From positions 1,054,001 through 1,118,000 of the forward strand of contig NZ_CP107899.1 in the NCBI RefSeq assembly GCF_036013915.1: a DNA stretch of 64,000 bases, read 5' to 3'. Positions within the stretch are counted from its first letter, which is position 1. Each line of letters begins with the position of its first letter. This stretch comes from Streptomyces sp. NBC_00464 (GTDB lineage Bacteria; Actinomycetota; Actinomycetes; Streptomycetales; Streptomycetaceae). Of this stretch, positions 1-8,984 are shown in pieces. The notes under the pieces were generated by a model. It saw only the letters and a list, made by a program, of their open reading frames with translations, searched no databases and was not told the origin of the DNA. The position numbers and the translations under genes are program-made.

Positions 1-819
1 GCCGTGCGCTCCGTCCAGGTCCTCACGCTCCTCCTGCTGCTGCTCATCGGCATCGGGCCGCTCTACTGGATGGTCAAGGGCGCGGTGTCGCCGCCGACCG
101 AGCTGACGACGCATCCCCTCGCCCTGTGGCCGGACCGGCCGCTGACGGGTAACTTCACCATCGCGTACCGGGATCTGGGCGTCGGCCACTACCTGATGAA
201 CAGCCTCCTGGTGGTGGGCGGTTCGTGGCTGGTCCAGCTCTTCGTCTCGGCCACCGCCGGCTTCGCGCTGTCGGTGCTGCGGCCCCGGTTCGGCAAGGTC
301 GTCTACGGGGCGATCCTCGCGACGATGTTCGTGCCGTACACCGTGAACATGGTCAGCCTCTTCATGACCGTGATCGATGTGCCGTTCCTCCACCTCAACC
401 TCGGTGACACCTACTGGGCGATCTGGCTGCCCGCGGGAACCAACGCCTTCACGGTGCTGCTCGCCAAGCAGTTCTTCGACGCCCTGCCCCGCGAGCTCTT
501 CGACGCGGCCCGGGTCGACGGTGTCAGCACCCGGCAGCTGCTGACGAAGATCGTGCTGCCGATGAGCCGGCCGGTGCTCGCCGTGATCAGCCTGCTGGCG
601 GTCATGCACAGCTGGAAGGACTTCATCTGGCCGCTGGTCGCGATCACGGACCCCGAGAAGCAGCCGATCAGCGTCGCGCTCGCCCAGCTCGCCACCCAGG
701 CCCCGCAGGACCAGCTCATCGCGGCGATGGTGCTTGCCGTCGCGCCGCCCGTGCTCGTCTTCGCCGTCTGCCAGAAGTACATCGTCGCCGGACTCGGCTT
801 CACCGGCGTCAAGGGCTGA
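1..819 (+). CDS. Carbohydrate ABC transporter permease (CUT1, MalG-like), 5' end probably outside the window
   Basis: Inner-membrane permease of a binding-protein-dependent sugar importer. The reading frame is open from the first base and a GTG lies at position 4. Hydrophobic sequence begins within a few residues, whereas CUT1 permeases usually have a 10-30 residue cytoplasmic lead, so the true start is probably upstream. Several transmembrane segments are visible. The EAA loop that contacts the ATPase reads DAARVDGVSTRQLLTKIVLP, and the C-terminus KYIVAGLGFTGVKG is typical of the MalG side. It is followed closely by a glycosidase-like gene and two redox genes on the same strand, suggesting one sugar-uptake and catabolic operon whose other transporter genes lie to the left. 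The substrate cannot be read from sequence. Confidence 0.88.
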   Translation, partial: AVRSVQVLTLLLLLLIGIGPLYWMVKGAVSPPTELTTHPLALWPDRPLTGNFTIAYRDLGVGHYLMNSLLVVGGSWLVQLFVSATAGFALSVLRPRFGKVVYGAILATMFVPYTVNMVSLFMTVIDVPFLHLNLGDTYWAIWLPAGTNAFTVLLAKQFFDALPRELFDAARVDGVSTRQLLTKIVLPMSRPVLAVISLLAVMHSWKDFIWPLVAITDPEKQPISVALAQLATQAPQDQLIAAMVLAVAPPVLVFAVCQKYIVAGLGFTGVKG

Positions 820-875
820 ATCCCAGCCCCCCTCTCACTGCAGCTTCCTCTTAGGGACAAGAGAAAGGCACTGCC

Positions 876-3170
876 ATGTCAGTCGCACGCCGCAGGTTCC
901 TCCAGGGCACAGCCGTCGCCGCGGGCGCGGCCCTCATCCCGGCGGGGGCCGCGTACGCCGCGGACCCCGTCACCCTCACCGCCGAGGGCATCACGCTCGT
1001 CGGCCGGAGCGACGGGAGTGTGCTGCTCAAGGACGCCGCAGGCACCGACCGTCTGCTGCTCACCCATTTCATGATCAAGGACAGTGTGCTGGGCCAGCAG
1101 CGCACCTTCGGCGGCACCCCGGCGCGGATCACGCTGCCCGACGGGCGCCCCGCCCTGCAGATCACGTACATCCTGGGCGGCGGAGCCCCCGGCATCACCG
1201 TGACCGGCACGTTCGACGTCACCGCGCACAAGGCGCACCTGAAGTGGGAGGTCGCCGGCTCCACCACACTGACGCCGACCGGCTTCCTGTTCGCCCGCGC
1301 CGCCCAGGGCACCGGCGCGACGGAGTCGTACGAAGCGCTGACCACCTGGGAGAAGGACCCCCGGGGCGGCATTCCGTACGAGGTCAACGCGGGCGCCGTC
1401 TACACCGACACCTGGCCGGACGCCACCGCCTTCGTCTGCCTGTCCGCCACCACCCCCTCGTACACCAACGCCACCTGGGTCCACGCGCCCGGCACCGCGA
1501 CCGGCACGACCACCGCCGTCACCGAGGCCGACATCGTGCTCGGCACCATGCGGCCGCGCGGTGCGGGTGCCCTCGCGAAGCGCCGGCCACTGGGCATCGA
1601 GGTCTGGACCGACCAGCCCTTCAACCTGTACAAGGCCGCCGGGCAGACCATGACGCTCAACGCCCAGGTGGTCAACGGGGCGGCCGCCGACCGGTCGGTG
1701 ACGCTGAACTGGTGGGCGCGCGACTTCGCCGGCACGCAGATCGCCGGAGGCACGGTCTCCCGTACGGTGGCGGCCGGAACGGCGTGGGACGCCGCCTTCA
1801 CGGTCACCTCCCCGTCCCAGGGCATCGTCTTCACGGAGGTCGAGGCCGTGGCGGGAAGCGACAAGGCGCTGGCCCGCACCAACCTCACGGTCCTGCCGGA
1901 CTTCGCCTACCAGGCGGGCGACGAGTCGATGTTCGGCATCGCCAACTACCCCTGGCTGCTGAAGCCGAGCCAGGACGCGGTCCTCGGGCTGATGAAGACG
2001 CTGGGCATCAAGCGGGTCCGTAACGCCTACGCCGGAGCGCCCGGCATCGACATCGCGACCCTCGACGCCCACGGCATCGGGCACAACGTCGAGCTCAGCA
2101 GCATCCCCCTCGGCGGCACCGCCGAGCAGGTCGCGGCCTGGGCCGACACCAATGTCGCCAAGGCGATCGACTCGAAGGCCCCGTACTTCGAGGTCGCCAA
2201 CGAGGTCAACACGCCCTGGATGTCGGGCCGGGGCGCCGATGTGTACGTCAGGGACGGCCTGCGCCAGGTCACCGACCGGCTGACCGCCGCCGGTTCGACG
2301 ATGAAGGTCATGAACGCCGGCCTGGGCGGCATGGACCACGTCTGGACCACGAACTTCCACGCCGCCGGCGGCTGGGACCTCATCGACGCCTTCGCCATCC
2401 ACCCGGGCCGCGGCAACTTCACCGCCGACTACGCCCCGCCGGTGGAGGAGTGGACCCTGGGTTCGACCGGTTCGTACTGGAACTTCCTCGGGGCCGTACG
2501 CAAGGCCAGGGAGACCGTCGACACGTACGGCGGGAACAAGGAGCTGTGGCTCAGCGAGGCGTACGCGCCCACGAAGCCCAACTCCTGGTGGCACGACACC
2601 TACCGGCACGCCGCCGAGAACGTGCTGCTCTCGCTCGCACTGGCCAAGTCCGAGGGGGTGCGCGGCGTCAACTGGTACCAGCTGCACGACTCCGTCATCA
2701 GCCACCCGCAGTCGGCCGACCCCACCAACGTCGAGTACCACACCGGCCTGATGAACCGCGACACCAGCGCCAAGCCCTCGCTGCTCGCGTACGCGACCGC
2801 CGCCCGCGTCCTGGACCGGGCCACCTATGTCCGCCCGCTCGTCTTCGCGGACCCCGACGTCAAGGGCCTCCTCTTCACCACGCCGGACCGCGGCCCGGTG
2901 TCGTTCCTGTGGAGCCGCAAGGACGGCTACGTCCTCAACGCCGACCACGGCGACGACGCCTGGTACCCGTCCCCCGAGCCCTGGACCGAGACCTGGACGA
3001 CGAAGACCGAGGTCGTCGCCCACTCCGGCGCGGTCGCGGGCACGGTGACCGTACTGAACTGCATCGGACAGGAGAGCACGCTCACCGCCGCCGGCGGCAA
3101 GGTCACCCTCACCCTCGACGGCGGCCCGCGCATCTTCTACGGACTCGCCGCCAACCCCGACTGGAAGTAG
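876..3170 (+). CDS. Tat-exported glycoside hydrolase-like protein (clan GH-A fold)
   Basis: Predicted secreted glycosidase of 764 residues. The N-terminus has a twin-arginine signal (ARRRFLQGTAVAAGAAL) ending in an AYA-AD-like cleavage site, so export of a folded protein is likely. Residues 30-340 look like beta-rich accessory domains. Residues 350-650 resemble a TIM barrel, with an acid/base candidate in YFEVANEVN and a nucleophile candidate in LWLSEAYAP, the two-glutamate pattern of clan GH-A (GH39/GH5-like). GAGAAAGG precedes the ATG at 876 at good spacing. It lies 56 bases after the permease and 13 bases before the FAD oxidoreductase, so it is probably co-transcribed with both. Exact family and substrate are not assigned; this could be a new GH-A subfamily. 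Confidence 0.75.
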   Translation: MSVARRRFLQGTAVAAGAALIPAGAAYAADPVTLTAEGITLVGRSDGSVLLKDAAGTDRLLLTHFMIKDSVLGQQRTFGGTPARITLPDGRPALQITYILGGGAPGITVTGTFDVTAHKAHLKWEVAGSTTLTPTGFLFARAAQGTGATESYEALTTWEKDPRGGIPYEVNAGAVYTDTWPDATAFVCLSATTPSYTNATWVHAPGTATGTTTAVTEADIVLGTMRPRGAGALAKRRPLGIEVWTDQPFNLYKAAGQTMTLNAQVVNGAAADRSVTLNWWARDFAGTQIAGGTVSRTVAAGTAWDAAFTVTSPSQGIVFTEVEAVAGSDKALARTNLTVLPDFAYQAGDESMFGIANYPWLLKPSQDAVLGLMKTLGIKRVRNAYAGAPGIDIATLDAHGIGHNVELSSIPLGGTAEQVAAWADTNVAKAIDSKAPYFEVANEVNTPWMSGRGADVYVRDGLRQVTDRLTAAGSTMKVMNAGLGGMDHVWTTNFHAAGGWDLIDAFAIHPGRGNFTADYAPPVEEWTLGSTGSYWNFLGAVRKARETVDTYGGNKELWLSEAYAPTKPNSWWHDTYRHAAENVLLSLALAKSEGVRGVNWYQLHDSVISHPQSADPTNVEYHTGLMNRDTSAKPSLLAYATAARVLDRATYVRPLVFADPDVKGLLFTTPDRGPVSFLWSRKDGYVLNADHGDDAWYPSPEPWTETWTTKTEVVAHSGAVAGTVTVLNCIGQESTLTAAGGKVTLTLDGGPRIFYGLAANPDWK

Positions 3171-3183
3171 GAGCCTCCGGGCC

Positions 3184-5406
3184 ATGAGGAACGAAACCGC
3201 ACGTCACGACATCACCGTCGTCGGCGGCGGCCTGGCCGGGGTGAGCGCGGCCATCGCCGCCGCCCGGCTGGGCCGCACCGTCGCCCTGATCAACAACCGG
3301 CCCGTCCTCGGCGGCAATTCGAGCAGTGAGGTCCGCGTCTGGGTGTGCGGCGCGACCGGGCACGGGAGGAACCACTACGCCCGCGAGGGCGGCATCATGG
3401 GCGAGCTGTTCGTCGAGAACCAGTTCCGCAACCCCGACGGAAACCCGTACTACTGGGACGCCGTGGTGCTGGACGCGGTCCGCGCCGAGCCGGGCATCAC
3501 GCTCTACCTCAACACCGACGTGCGCGAGGTGGACGCCGAGGGTCCCGAGGACGCCCGGCGCATCACCGCCGTCACCGGCTGGATGATGGGGTCCGAGCGG
3601 CGGATCCGCTTCGAGAGCGACATGTTCCTGGACTGTTCGGGAGACGGGCTCATCGGTCATCTCGCCGGCGCCCGGCACCGCATCGGACGGGAGTCCCGGG
3701 CCGAGTACGACGAGGCGTGGGCCCCGGAGACGGCCGACTCCCTCACGCTCGGCTCGACGCTGCTCTTCTACACCAAGGACGCCGGGCGCCCCGTCAAGTA
3801 CGTCGCGCCCGACTTCGCCAGGAACATCGCCGAGACCACCATCCCGCAGCGCCGCATCATCAAGTCCGGGGACAACGGCTGCGCCTACTGGTGGATCGAG
3901 TTCGGCGGCGAGCTCGACACGGTGCACGACAACGAACGCATCCGCGACGAACTGTGGGCGGTCATCCACGGCATCTGGGACCACATCAAGAACTCCGGCG
4001 AGTTCGACTCCGAGAACATGACGCTGGAGTGGGTGGGCTCGGTGCCCGGCAAGCGCGAGTACCGGCGCTTCCTCGGTGACTACGTCATGCACCAGGGCGA
4101 CATCCTCGGCCAGAGCGAGTTCGCCGACCGGGTGGCGTTCGGCGGCTGGTCCATCGACCTGCACCCGCCGAAGGGCGTGTACGCGACGGAGGACGGGGCC
4201 AAGCAGCGTTACGCGGACGGCATTTACCACATTCCGTACCGCAGCCTCTACTCGGTGAACACGACGAATCTGCTGTTCGCCGGGCGCAACATCTCCGCCA
4301 GCCATGTCGCCTTCGGCTCGACCCGGGTCATGGCGACCTGCGCCACCATCGGCCAGGCCGCGGGCACCGCCGCCGCACTGTGCGCCGCGGACGGTGTCGC
4401 ACCGCGGGAGCTCGCGGCCGCCGCGTTGCAGCGGACGCTGCTGCGCGAGGACGCCTCGGTGATCGGCCTGGTCTCCACGGACCCGGACGACCTGGCGCTG
4501 ACCGCCGTGGCCACGGCCTCGTCGGCCCTGGCCGCGCCGGACGCGCCGACCCCCGGGGAGCGGTGGCCGCTGAGCTCCGACGCGGGTCTCGTGCTGCCCG
4601 TCGACCCGGAGCTGACCGCGCTCGACCTCCTTGTCGACGCCGACCGGGACACGGAGCTCGTGGTCGAGCTGTACGACCCCGAGCTCGGACAGAACTACGT
4701 CCCGCGCCGTCTCGTCGCCTCCGTCACCGTCCCGGTCGCCGCCGGGCCGAAGCAGTGGGTGCGCACCGGGCTGCGCTGGTCGCCGGAGAACTCCCGCAAC
4801 GCGTTCGTCGTCGTCCGGGCCAACGAGGACCTCGCCCTGTACAGCGCCGCCGAACCGGCGCCGGGGGTCCTGGCTCTCACCCGGGTGCCGCTGCGCCCCC
4901 AGGACGAGACGCCGCAGCCGCTGCGGGAGTGGACCGACGCGGGACTGCATCGCCGCACCTTCTGTCTCCGTACGGGTGCGACCTCCGCGTACGCCCCGGC
5001 CAAGGCGGTGGACGGGTACGCCCGCCCGTACGCGGGACCGCACATGTGGGTCTCCGAGCCGCTGCGGGAGAACGGGGAGGAATGGCTGCAACTGTCCTGG
5101 CCCCGGCCGGTCACCCTGTCGAGGATCGACGTGCTCGCCGACGACGACGTCAACGAGGACCTGATCAATCTGCACCACCACAGGACCCCGTTCGACACGC
5201 TCCCCAGCCTCCTGCGCGACTACCGGGTCGAGGCGCGCCGGCCGGACGGCTCCTGGGACGTCGTCGCACGTACGTCGGACAACCGGCGCCGCCGCCAGGT
5301 GCACACCCTGGACGGACCGGTCACCACGGCAGCGGTGAGAATCGTCGTCGAGGCAACCAACGGGGCGGCGTCGGCGCATGTCGTCGCCGTACGCGCCTAC
5401 GCATAG
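3184..5406 (+). CDS. FAD-dependent oxidoreductase (PF12831-type) with a C-terminal discoidin-like domain
   Basis: Flavoprotein of 740 residues with no signal peptide. The dinucleotide-binding motif VVGGGLAGVSAAIAAA is at residues 10-25, and GGNSSSEVRVW follows at the usual place for the FAD_oxidored family. A second FAD-contact segment, LLFAGRNISASHVAFGSTRV, sits near residues 362-381. Residues from about 600 resemble an F5/8 type C (discoidin) fold, unusual for a cytoplasmic flavoenzyme. It is 13 bases downstream of the glycosidase-like gene and 9 bases upstream of an epimerase gene. Family members are often annotated only as FAD-dependent oxidoreductases in sugar loci. A role in oxidising a sugar or glycoside is inference from context. 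Confidence 0.8.
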   Translation: MRNETARHDITVVGGGLAGVSAAIAAARLGRTVALINNRPVLGGNSSSEVRVWVCGATGHGRNHYAREGGIMGELFVENQFRNPDGNPYYWDAVVLDAVRAEPGITLYLNTDVREVDAEGPEDARRITAVTGWMMGSERRIRFESDMFLDCSGDGLIGHLAGARHRIGRESRAEYDEAWAPETADSLTLGSTLLFYTKDAGRPVKYVAPDFARNIAETTIPQRRIIKSGDNGCAYWWIEFGGELDTVHDNERIRDELWAVIHGIWDHIKNSGEFDSENMTLEWVGSVPGKREYRRFLGDYVMHQGDILGQSEFADRVAFGGWSIDLHPPKGVYATEDGAKQRYADGIYHIPYRSLYSVNTTNLLFAGRNISASHVAFGSTRVMATCATIGQAAGTAAALCAADGVAPRELAAAALQRTLLREDASVIGLVSTDPDDLALTAVATASSALAAPDAPTPGERWPLSSDAGLVLPVDPELTALDLLVDADRDTELVVELYDPELGQNYVPRRLVASVTVPVAAGPKQWVRTGLRWSPENSRNAFVVVRANEDLALYSAAEPAPGVLALTRVPLRPQDETPQPLREWTDAGLHRRTFCLRTGATSAYAPAKAVDGYARPYAGPHMWVSEPLRENGEEWLQLSWPRPVTLSRIDVLADDDVNEDLINLHHHRTPFDTLPSLLRDYRVEARRPDGSWDVVARTSDNRRRRQVHTLDGPVTTAAVRIVVEATNGAASAHVVAVRAYA

Positions 5407-5415
5407 GAGCAGCAG

Positions 5416-6264
5416 GTGGTCACACGAGTCCTGGTCACCGGGGCGGCGGGGCGGATCGGCCGGGCGGTCCTCGCGCTGCTCGCCGACCGTGCCATCGAGG
5501 CGAACGCCCTCGTCCTGGAGGATCCGGGCGATCTGACCGCCCGGCTGGTCGTCGCCGGGGACGCCGCCGACGCGACGGCGGTGCGGGCGGCGCTGGACGG
5601 CGTGGACGGGGTGATCCACCTGGCGGCGATCCCCACGCCGGAGCGCACCCCCGCGCAGGAGCTCTTCGCCGCCAACACCCTCGCCACGTTCACCGTCCTG
5701 GAGGAGGCGGGGCTGGCCGGGGTGCAGCAGGCCGCGGTCGCCAGTTCCTGGGGGATCACGGGCCTGCCGTGGACGGCCGACCCGTCGCCGCACCCCGCGT
5801 ACGTGCCGGTCGACGAGTCGCTGCCGTCGCAGGTGGCGGACCCGTACGGGCTGTCCAAACAGGTCGACGAGCTGACGGCGGCGACGATGGCGCGGCGGCA
5901 CGGGATGAGCGTGGTCTGTCTGCGCTATCCGTTCGTCGGCGGATTCGACGAACGGCTGCGCGCGCACGCGGCGCGGCTCACCGCACAGCCGGCGTTGGGG
6001 GCCCGGGACCTGTGGACGTATCTGGAGGTGCGGGATGCGGCGCGGGCCGCCCTGCTGGCCCTCGGCGTCCCGGGTCCGGGTGCGCACTCCGTCCATGTGT
6101 GCGCACCCGAGACCCTCGTGCCGTTCCCGACGGAGGAACTGCTGCGCCGCTACCACCCGACGACCCGGCTGCTGCGTCCGCTGCCCGGACGCACCGCACC
6201 GGTGGACACCACGGCGGCCGCGCGGCTGTTCGGCTTCACGGCGGAGCATCTGCTCGACGACTGA
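5416..6264 (+). CDS. NAD(P)-dependent epimerase/dehydratase (extended SDR)
   Basis: Cytoplasmic SDR protein of 282 residues. It starts at a GTG 7 bases after the GGAG that overlaps the preceding stop region. The Rossmann motif GAAGRIG is at the N-terminus, the catalytic serine lies in VASSWGITG, and the Tyr-Lys pair is in YGLSK. The short size and the DPYGLSKQVDEL segment recall uronate dehydrogenases and sugar epimerases rather than dTDP-glucose dehydratases. It is the last gene of the left-hand sugar operon, nine bases after the flavoenzyme, and an inverted repeat at 6284-6305 follows. Conversion of the sugar freed by the upstream glycosidase is plausible, but the substrate is unknown. Confidence 0.8.
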   Translation: MVTRVLVTGAAGRIGRAVLALLADRAIEANALVLEDPGDLTARLVVAGDAADATAVRAALDGVDGVIHLAAIPTPERTPAQELFAANTLATFTVLEEAGLAGVQQAAVASSWGITGLPWTADPSPHPAYVPVDESLPSQVADPYGLSKQVDELTAATMARRHGMSVVCLRYPFVGGFDERLRAHAARLTAQPALGARDLWTYLEVRDAARAALLALGVPGPGAHSVHVCAPETLVPFPTEELLRRYHPTTRLLRPLPGRTAPVDTTAAARLFGFTAEHLLDD

Positions 6265-6283
6265 GTGAATCCGGGGGCCGCTT

Positions 6284-6305
6284 CCCGGCACGGGAGTGCC
6301 GCGGG
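6284..6305 (+). terminator. Hairpin after the sugar operon
   Basis: CCCGGCAC pairs with GTGCCG(C)GGG around a GGGA loop, with one bulged C. It lies 20 bases past the epimerase stop and has no U-tract, as is common for Streptomyces terminators. Confidence 0.45.
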
Positions 6306-6340
6306 CGGGACCTCGCCGATTGATCGGTTAGTTTCCGGGA

Positions 6341-7222
6341 GTGACTGACTCTGTACGGAAAATTACGGCGATGACAGCTCTGGGCGTGGTGCTCGGAGCT
6401 GCCCTCGTCGGCTGCGGGAGCTCCGGGGACTCCCCCGGCCACGCCGCCCCCGCGGACCGTGCCACCGCCGCCGCGCACGCCCCGGACCGAGCCCCGGCCA
6501 CTGCCTCGCCGGCCGCGAAGAAGCCGCCGTTCCTGGCTCCCGGGCCCGATGGGCTGACCCCCGTGCTCGAACGCGGTCCGAACCGTACGGACAAGGTCGT
6601 GGCGCTCACTTTCGACGCCGACATGACGGCCGACGAGGGGCCGCGTGCGGCTGCCGGTGAGCACTTCGACAATCCGGAGCTGATCGCGCTGCTGCGCCGG
6701 CTGAAGGTGCCGGCGACCGTCTTCATGACCGGCCGGTGGGCCGAGGAGTATCCCGCCCAGGCCCGCTCCATCGGCACGGACCCGCTCTTCGAGATCGCCA
6801 ACCACTCCTACAGCCACTACGCCTTCACCTCACCCTGCTACGGGCTGCCGACCCTGGAGGAGGACGCGATCGGCGGCGAGGTGGAGCGGGCCTTCGGCGC
6901 CATCCGGAAGACCGGCGCCCGCAACGTGGTGCCGTACTTCCGCTTCCCCGGCGGCTGCTACGACGACGCCTCGCTGCGCGCGCTCGCACCGGAGAAGGTG
7001 ACGGCGGTGCAGTGGGACGTCGTCAGCGGGGACGCGTTCGCGACGGACGCGGACGCCGTGGCGCAACAGGTGCTGGACGGGGTGGAGCCCGGTTCGCTGG
7101 TCGTCATGCACTGCACGCGCAGTGCGGCTCCGGTCACGGACGAGGCGGTGGACCAGGTGGTTCCGGAGCTGCGCAAGCGTGGATACCGCTTCGTGAAGGT
7201 GTCGGAGCTGATGACCGGCTGA
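6341..7222 (+). CDS. Polysaccharide deacetylase (NodB-fold) lipoprotein
   Basis: Putative carbohydrate esterase family 4 protein of 293 residues, anchored outside the membrane. The N-terminus is a lipoprotein signal with lipobox ALVGC (Cys25), followed by an Ala/Pro-rich linker to about residue 65. The NodB domain covers roughly residues 85-290. Motif 1 reads TFDADM instead of the usual TFDDGP. Motif 2 is HSYSH, with both zinc-ligand histidines present. FRFPGGCY resembles motif 3 and LVVMHC motif 5. Likely substrates are peptidoglycan or other N-acetylated glycans. The GTG at 6341 is used because it gives a complete n-region (RK) before the hydrophobic core; an internal ATG at 6371 would be a shorter alternative. 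The gene converges with the small gene at 7229-7429. Confidence 0.82.
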   Translation: MTDSVRKITAMTALGVVLGAALVGCGSSGDSPGHAAPADRATAAAHAPDRAPATASPAAKKPPFLAPGPDGLTPVLERGPNRTDKVVALTFDADMTADEGPRAAAGEHFDNPELIALLRRLKVPATVFMTGRWAEEYPAQARSIGTDPLFEIANHSYSHYAFTSPCYGLPTLEEDAIGGEVERAFGAIRKTGARNVVPYFRFPGGCYDDASLRALAPEKVTAVQWDVVSGDAFATDADAVAQQVLDGVEPGSLVVMHCTRSAAPVTDEAVDQVVPELRKRGYRFVKVSELMTG

Positions 7223-7228
7223 CGCACC

Positions 7229-7429
7229 TCAGCCCGAGCAGGCGGTGCGCTGTGCCTCCTGCCATGCGCAGACCGGGCAGAGCGTGATGCCCTTGACCGA
7301 TTCCGCGTACTCGGTCGGCTTCCGGCACAGCACGCATTCGGCGTACGGAGGGCCGGCGGCCTTTTCCGGGGACGCTGCCGGAGTCTCGCAGTAGGCCTCG
7401 TTCGCGGGCTTGTCCGTGCGCTCATCCAT
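7229..7429 (-). CDS. Small zinc-ribbon-like protein of unknown function
   Basis: A 66-residue protein starting at the ATG whose complement is CAT 7427-7429. The second half holds two CxxC knuckles, CVLC and CPVC, separated by 16 residues, the spacing of a zinc ribbon. Streptomyces carry many such short Cys-rich proteins, annotated only as hypothetical. It begins 14 bases after the stop of the ABC membrane gene on the same strand, so it is probably the last gene of that transcript. It ends 6 bases from the convergent deacetylase. No function can be assigned; nucleic-acid or protein binding is possible. Confidence 0.6.
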   Translation of the reverse strand: MDERTDKPANEAYCETPAASPEKAAGPPYAECVLCRKPTEYAESVKGITLCPVCAWQEAQRTACSG

Positions 7430-7443
7430 GCGTACGAGCCTAC

Positions 7444-8115
7444 TCAGCCCCGTACCGACGTGAGTGCGCAGGCGAGCAGCGCGGCCGCGGTTGCCACGGC
7501 CGCCGCGCCGAGGAGCGGAAGGACCGGCACCGGGACCGTACCGGTGAGCGAGCCGGTGACCAGCCCCGTCACCGCGTACTTCGCGGGCGACCCGCTGGTC
7601 ACCAGGGCCAGCAGCGCCCCGAGCACGGTCGCCGCGATGGACCATCCGCGCCGGTGCAGCAACGGTCGGGTGCACAGCGCCCCCAGCGCCGCCCCGAGCA
7701 GGACGCAGCAGGCGGTGGCGAGCAGTCCGGCGAGCCCGGCGGACGGCAGGGGGACGCGGACCGTGTGATCGGTACTGGCCGGTTCGCTGATCGGCAGCAC
7801 GACCGCGGTGGCGGCCGTGCCCAGCAGTCCGGCGCACCCCAGTGCGGTGAGCAGGGCCGACAGATGGGCCCGTGGCTGTCCGCCCACGGCCGCGGCGACG
7901 ACCGTCCGGGCGGCGGGCGGTTCCTGGGTGACACAGACCTGCACGAGCCAGGCGGTGACGGGCAGCAGTCCGGCCGCCGTGTAGCCGAGCGAGTCCAGTA
8001 CGGGCTGCCCCGAGCGGACGCCGACGCCGAGGAAGGCCACGTACAGCAGCACGGGTGCGAGCCAGCGCTGGGAGCGCAGCAGCAGGGCGGTCCGGTAGCG
8101 GATCAGCGCGGTCAT
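7444..8115 (-). CDS. ABC exporter membrane subunit (ABC-2-like)
   Basis: Integral membrane protein of 223 residues with about six hydrophobic segments and little else. Its ATG at 8115 overlaps the stop of the ATPase gene as ATGA, which fixes the start and shows translational coupling. Length and topology fit a minimal ABC-2-type permease. With the ATPase it should form a small exporter, but no substrate clue is visible and similarity to a named family is weak. The zinc-ribbon gene follows after 14 bases. Confidence 0.7.
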   Translation of the reverse strand: MTALIRYRTALLLRSQRWLAPVLLYVAFLGVGVRSGQPVLDSLGYTAAGLLPVTAWLVQVCVTQEPPAARTVVAAAVGGQPRAHLSALLTALGCAGLLGTAATAVVLPISEPASTDHTVRVPLPSAGLAGLLATACCVLLGAALGALCTRPLLHRRGWSIAATVLGALLALVTSGSPAKYAVTGLVTGSLTGTVPVPVLPLLGAAAVATAAALLACALTSVRG

Positions 8116-8984
8116 GCCGCCTCGCCGGGGGTGCCGGGCACGGCTGCGAGCTGCTTGATGTGCCAGGGCGGGCGGGCCGCGAGCAGGGCGCCCAGCAGGG
8201 CGTCGGAGTGCGCGGCCGCGACGGTGAGCCGCAGGGTTCCGTCGTCGGCGGCGGTCCGCACGGGCGCTCCGGGCAGGGCGTCGGGGAGCGGGGTGCCGGG
8301 CGGGCCTGCCACGTCGATCCGGACCCGGGGGCCGGCCGTCGTACCGGGCCGGGCAGGAGGTGCCTCGGCGAGTCCGGTCCCCTCGACGCGCAGGACCGTG
8401 TCGACGGCGCCCGCGAGCCGGCGTGGGTCGTGGTCGACGAAGACGACGGTGGATCCGGCGGCGACACGTGCGGCGACGGCCCGGTCCAGTTCGTCCCGGG
8501 CCTCGGTGTCCAGGCCGGTCCAGGCCTCGTCCAGCACCAGCAACTCCGGTTCGGCCAGGAGGGCCTGGGCGACGGCGACCTTCTGGCTGGTGCCCTTGGA
8601 GAGCTCGGCCAGCGGTGTGCGGGCGTGTCCGGCGGCCCCGAAGCGGGTCAGCCACTCCTCGGCCCGCCGGGCCGCGTCCGCCCGGCGCAGTCCGTGGATC
8701 CGGCCCAGGTGGACGAGGTAGCCGGCGGCGGTGAAGGGCAGCGCGGCCGGGAACCGCTCGGGGACGTACGCCGTGCGCGGCCGGGCGCCGGTGATCCGGC
8801 CCTCGCTGGGGGCGTCGATCCCGGCGAGGAGCCGCAACAGGGTGGACTTGCCGGTGCCGTTGGCCCCTTCGACGCGGACGAGGGAGCGCGCGGGCAGACC
8901 GAGGTCCACCCCGCGCAGCACCCAGGGTCCGGCGAGACCGTACCGCCGGCCGACCGCGTTCAGCCGCAGGATGTCCGTACTCAG
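8112..8984 (-). CDS. ABC transporter ATP-binding protein, probable CTG start
   Basis: Nucleotide-binding subunit of the two-gene exporter. Visible motifs are Walker A GANGTGKST, a non-canonical signature LSKGTSQK, Walker B LLVLDEAWTGLD and the switch histidine in VFVDHD. A GTG at 8921 is in frame but would remove the A-loop tyrosine (RRYG) and the first beta strand, encoded upstream. No ATG, GTG or TTG lies in frame between 8921 and the upstream stop at 9039. The CTG at 8984 overlaps the AIM24 stop as CTGA and follows GAGAAGG at about ten bases, so it is proposed as the start, giving 290 residues. The C-terminal part after the ABC core (about 200-290) is Pro/Ala-rich and not recognised. Confidence 0.8.
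   Translation of the reverse strand: MSTDILRLNAVGRRYGLAGPWVLRGVDLGLPARSLVRVEGANGTGKSTLLRLLAGIDAPSEGRITGARPRTAYVPERFPAALPFTAAGYLVHLGRIHGLRRADAARRAEEWLTRFGAAGHARTPLAELSKGTSQKVAVAQALLAEPELLVLDEAWTGLDTEARDELDRAVAARVAAGSTVVFVDHDPRRLAGAVDTVLRVEGTGLAEAPPARPGTTAGPRVRIDVAGPPGTPLPDALPGAPVRTAADDGTLRLTVAAAHSDALLGALLAARPPWHIKQLAAVPGTPGEAA

Noticed and set aside
3109..6291. A 1060-codon open frame on the minus strand
   Set aside because: It lies wholly opposite three well-supported genes, is Arg/Gly/Val-rich low-complexity translation, and matches no family; typical of high-GC antisense frames.
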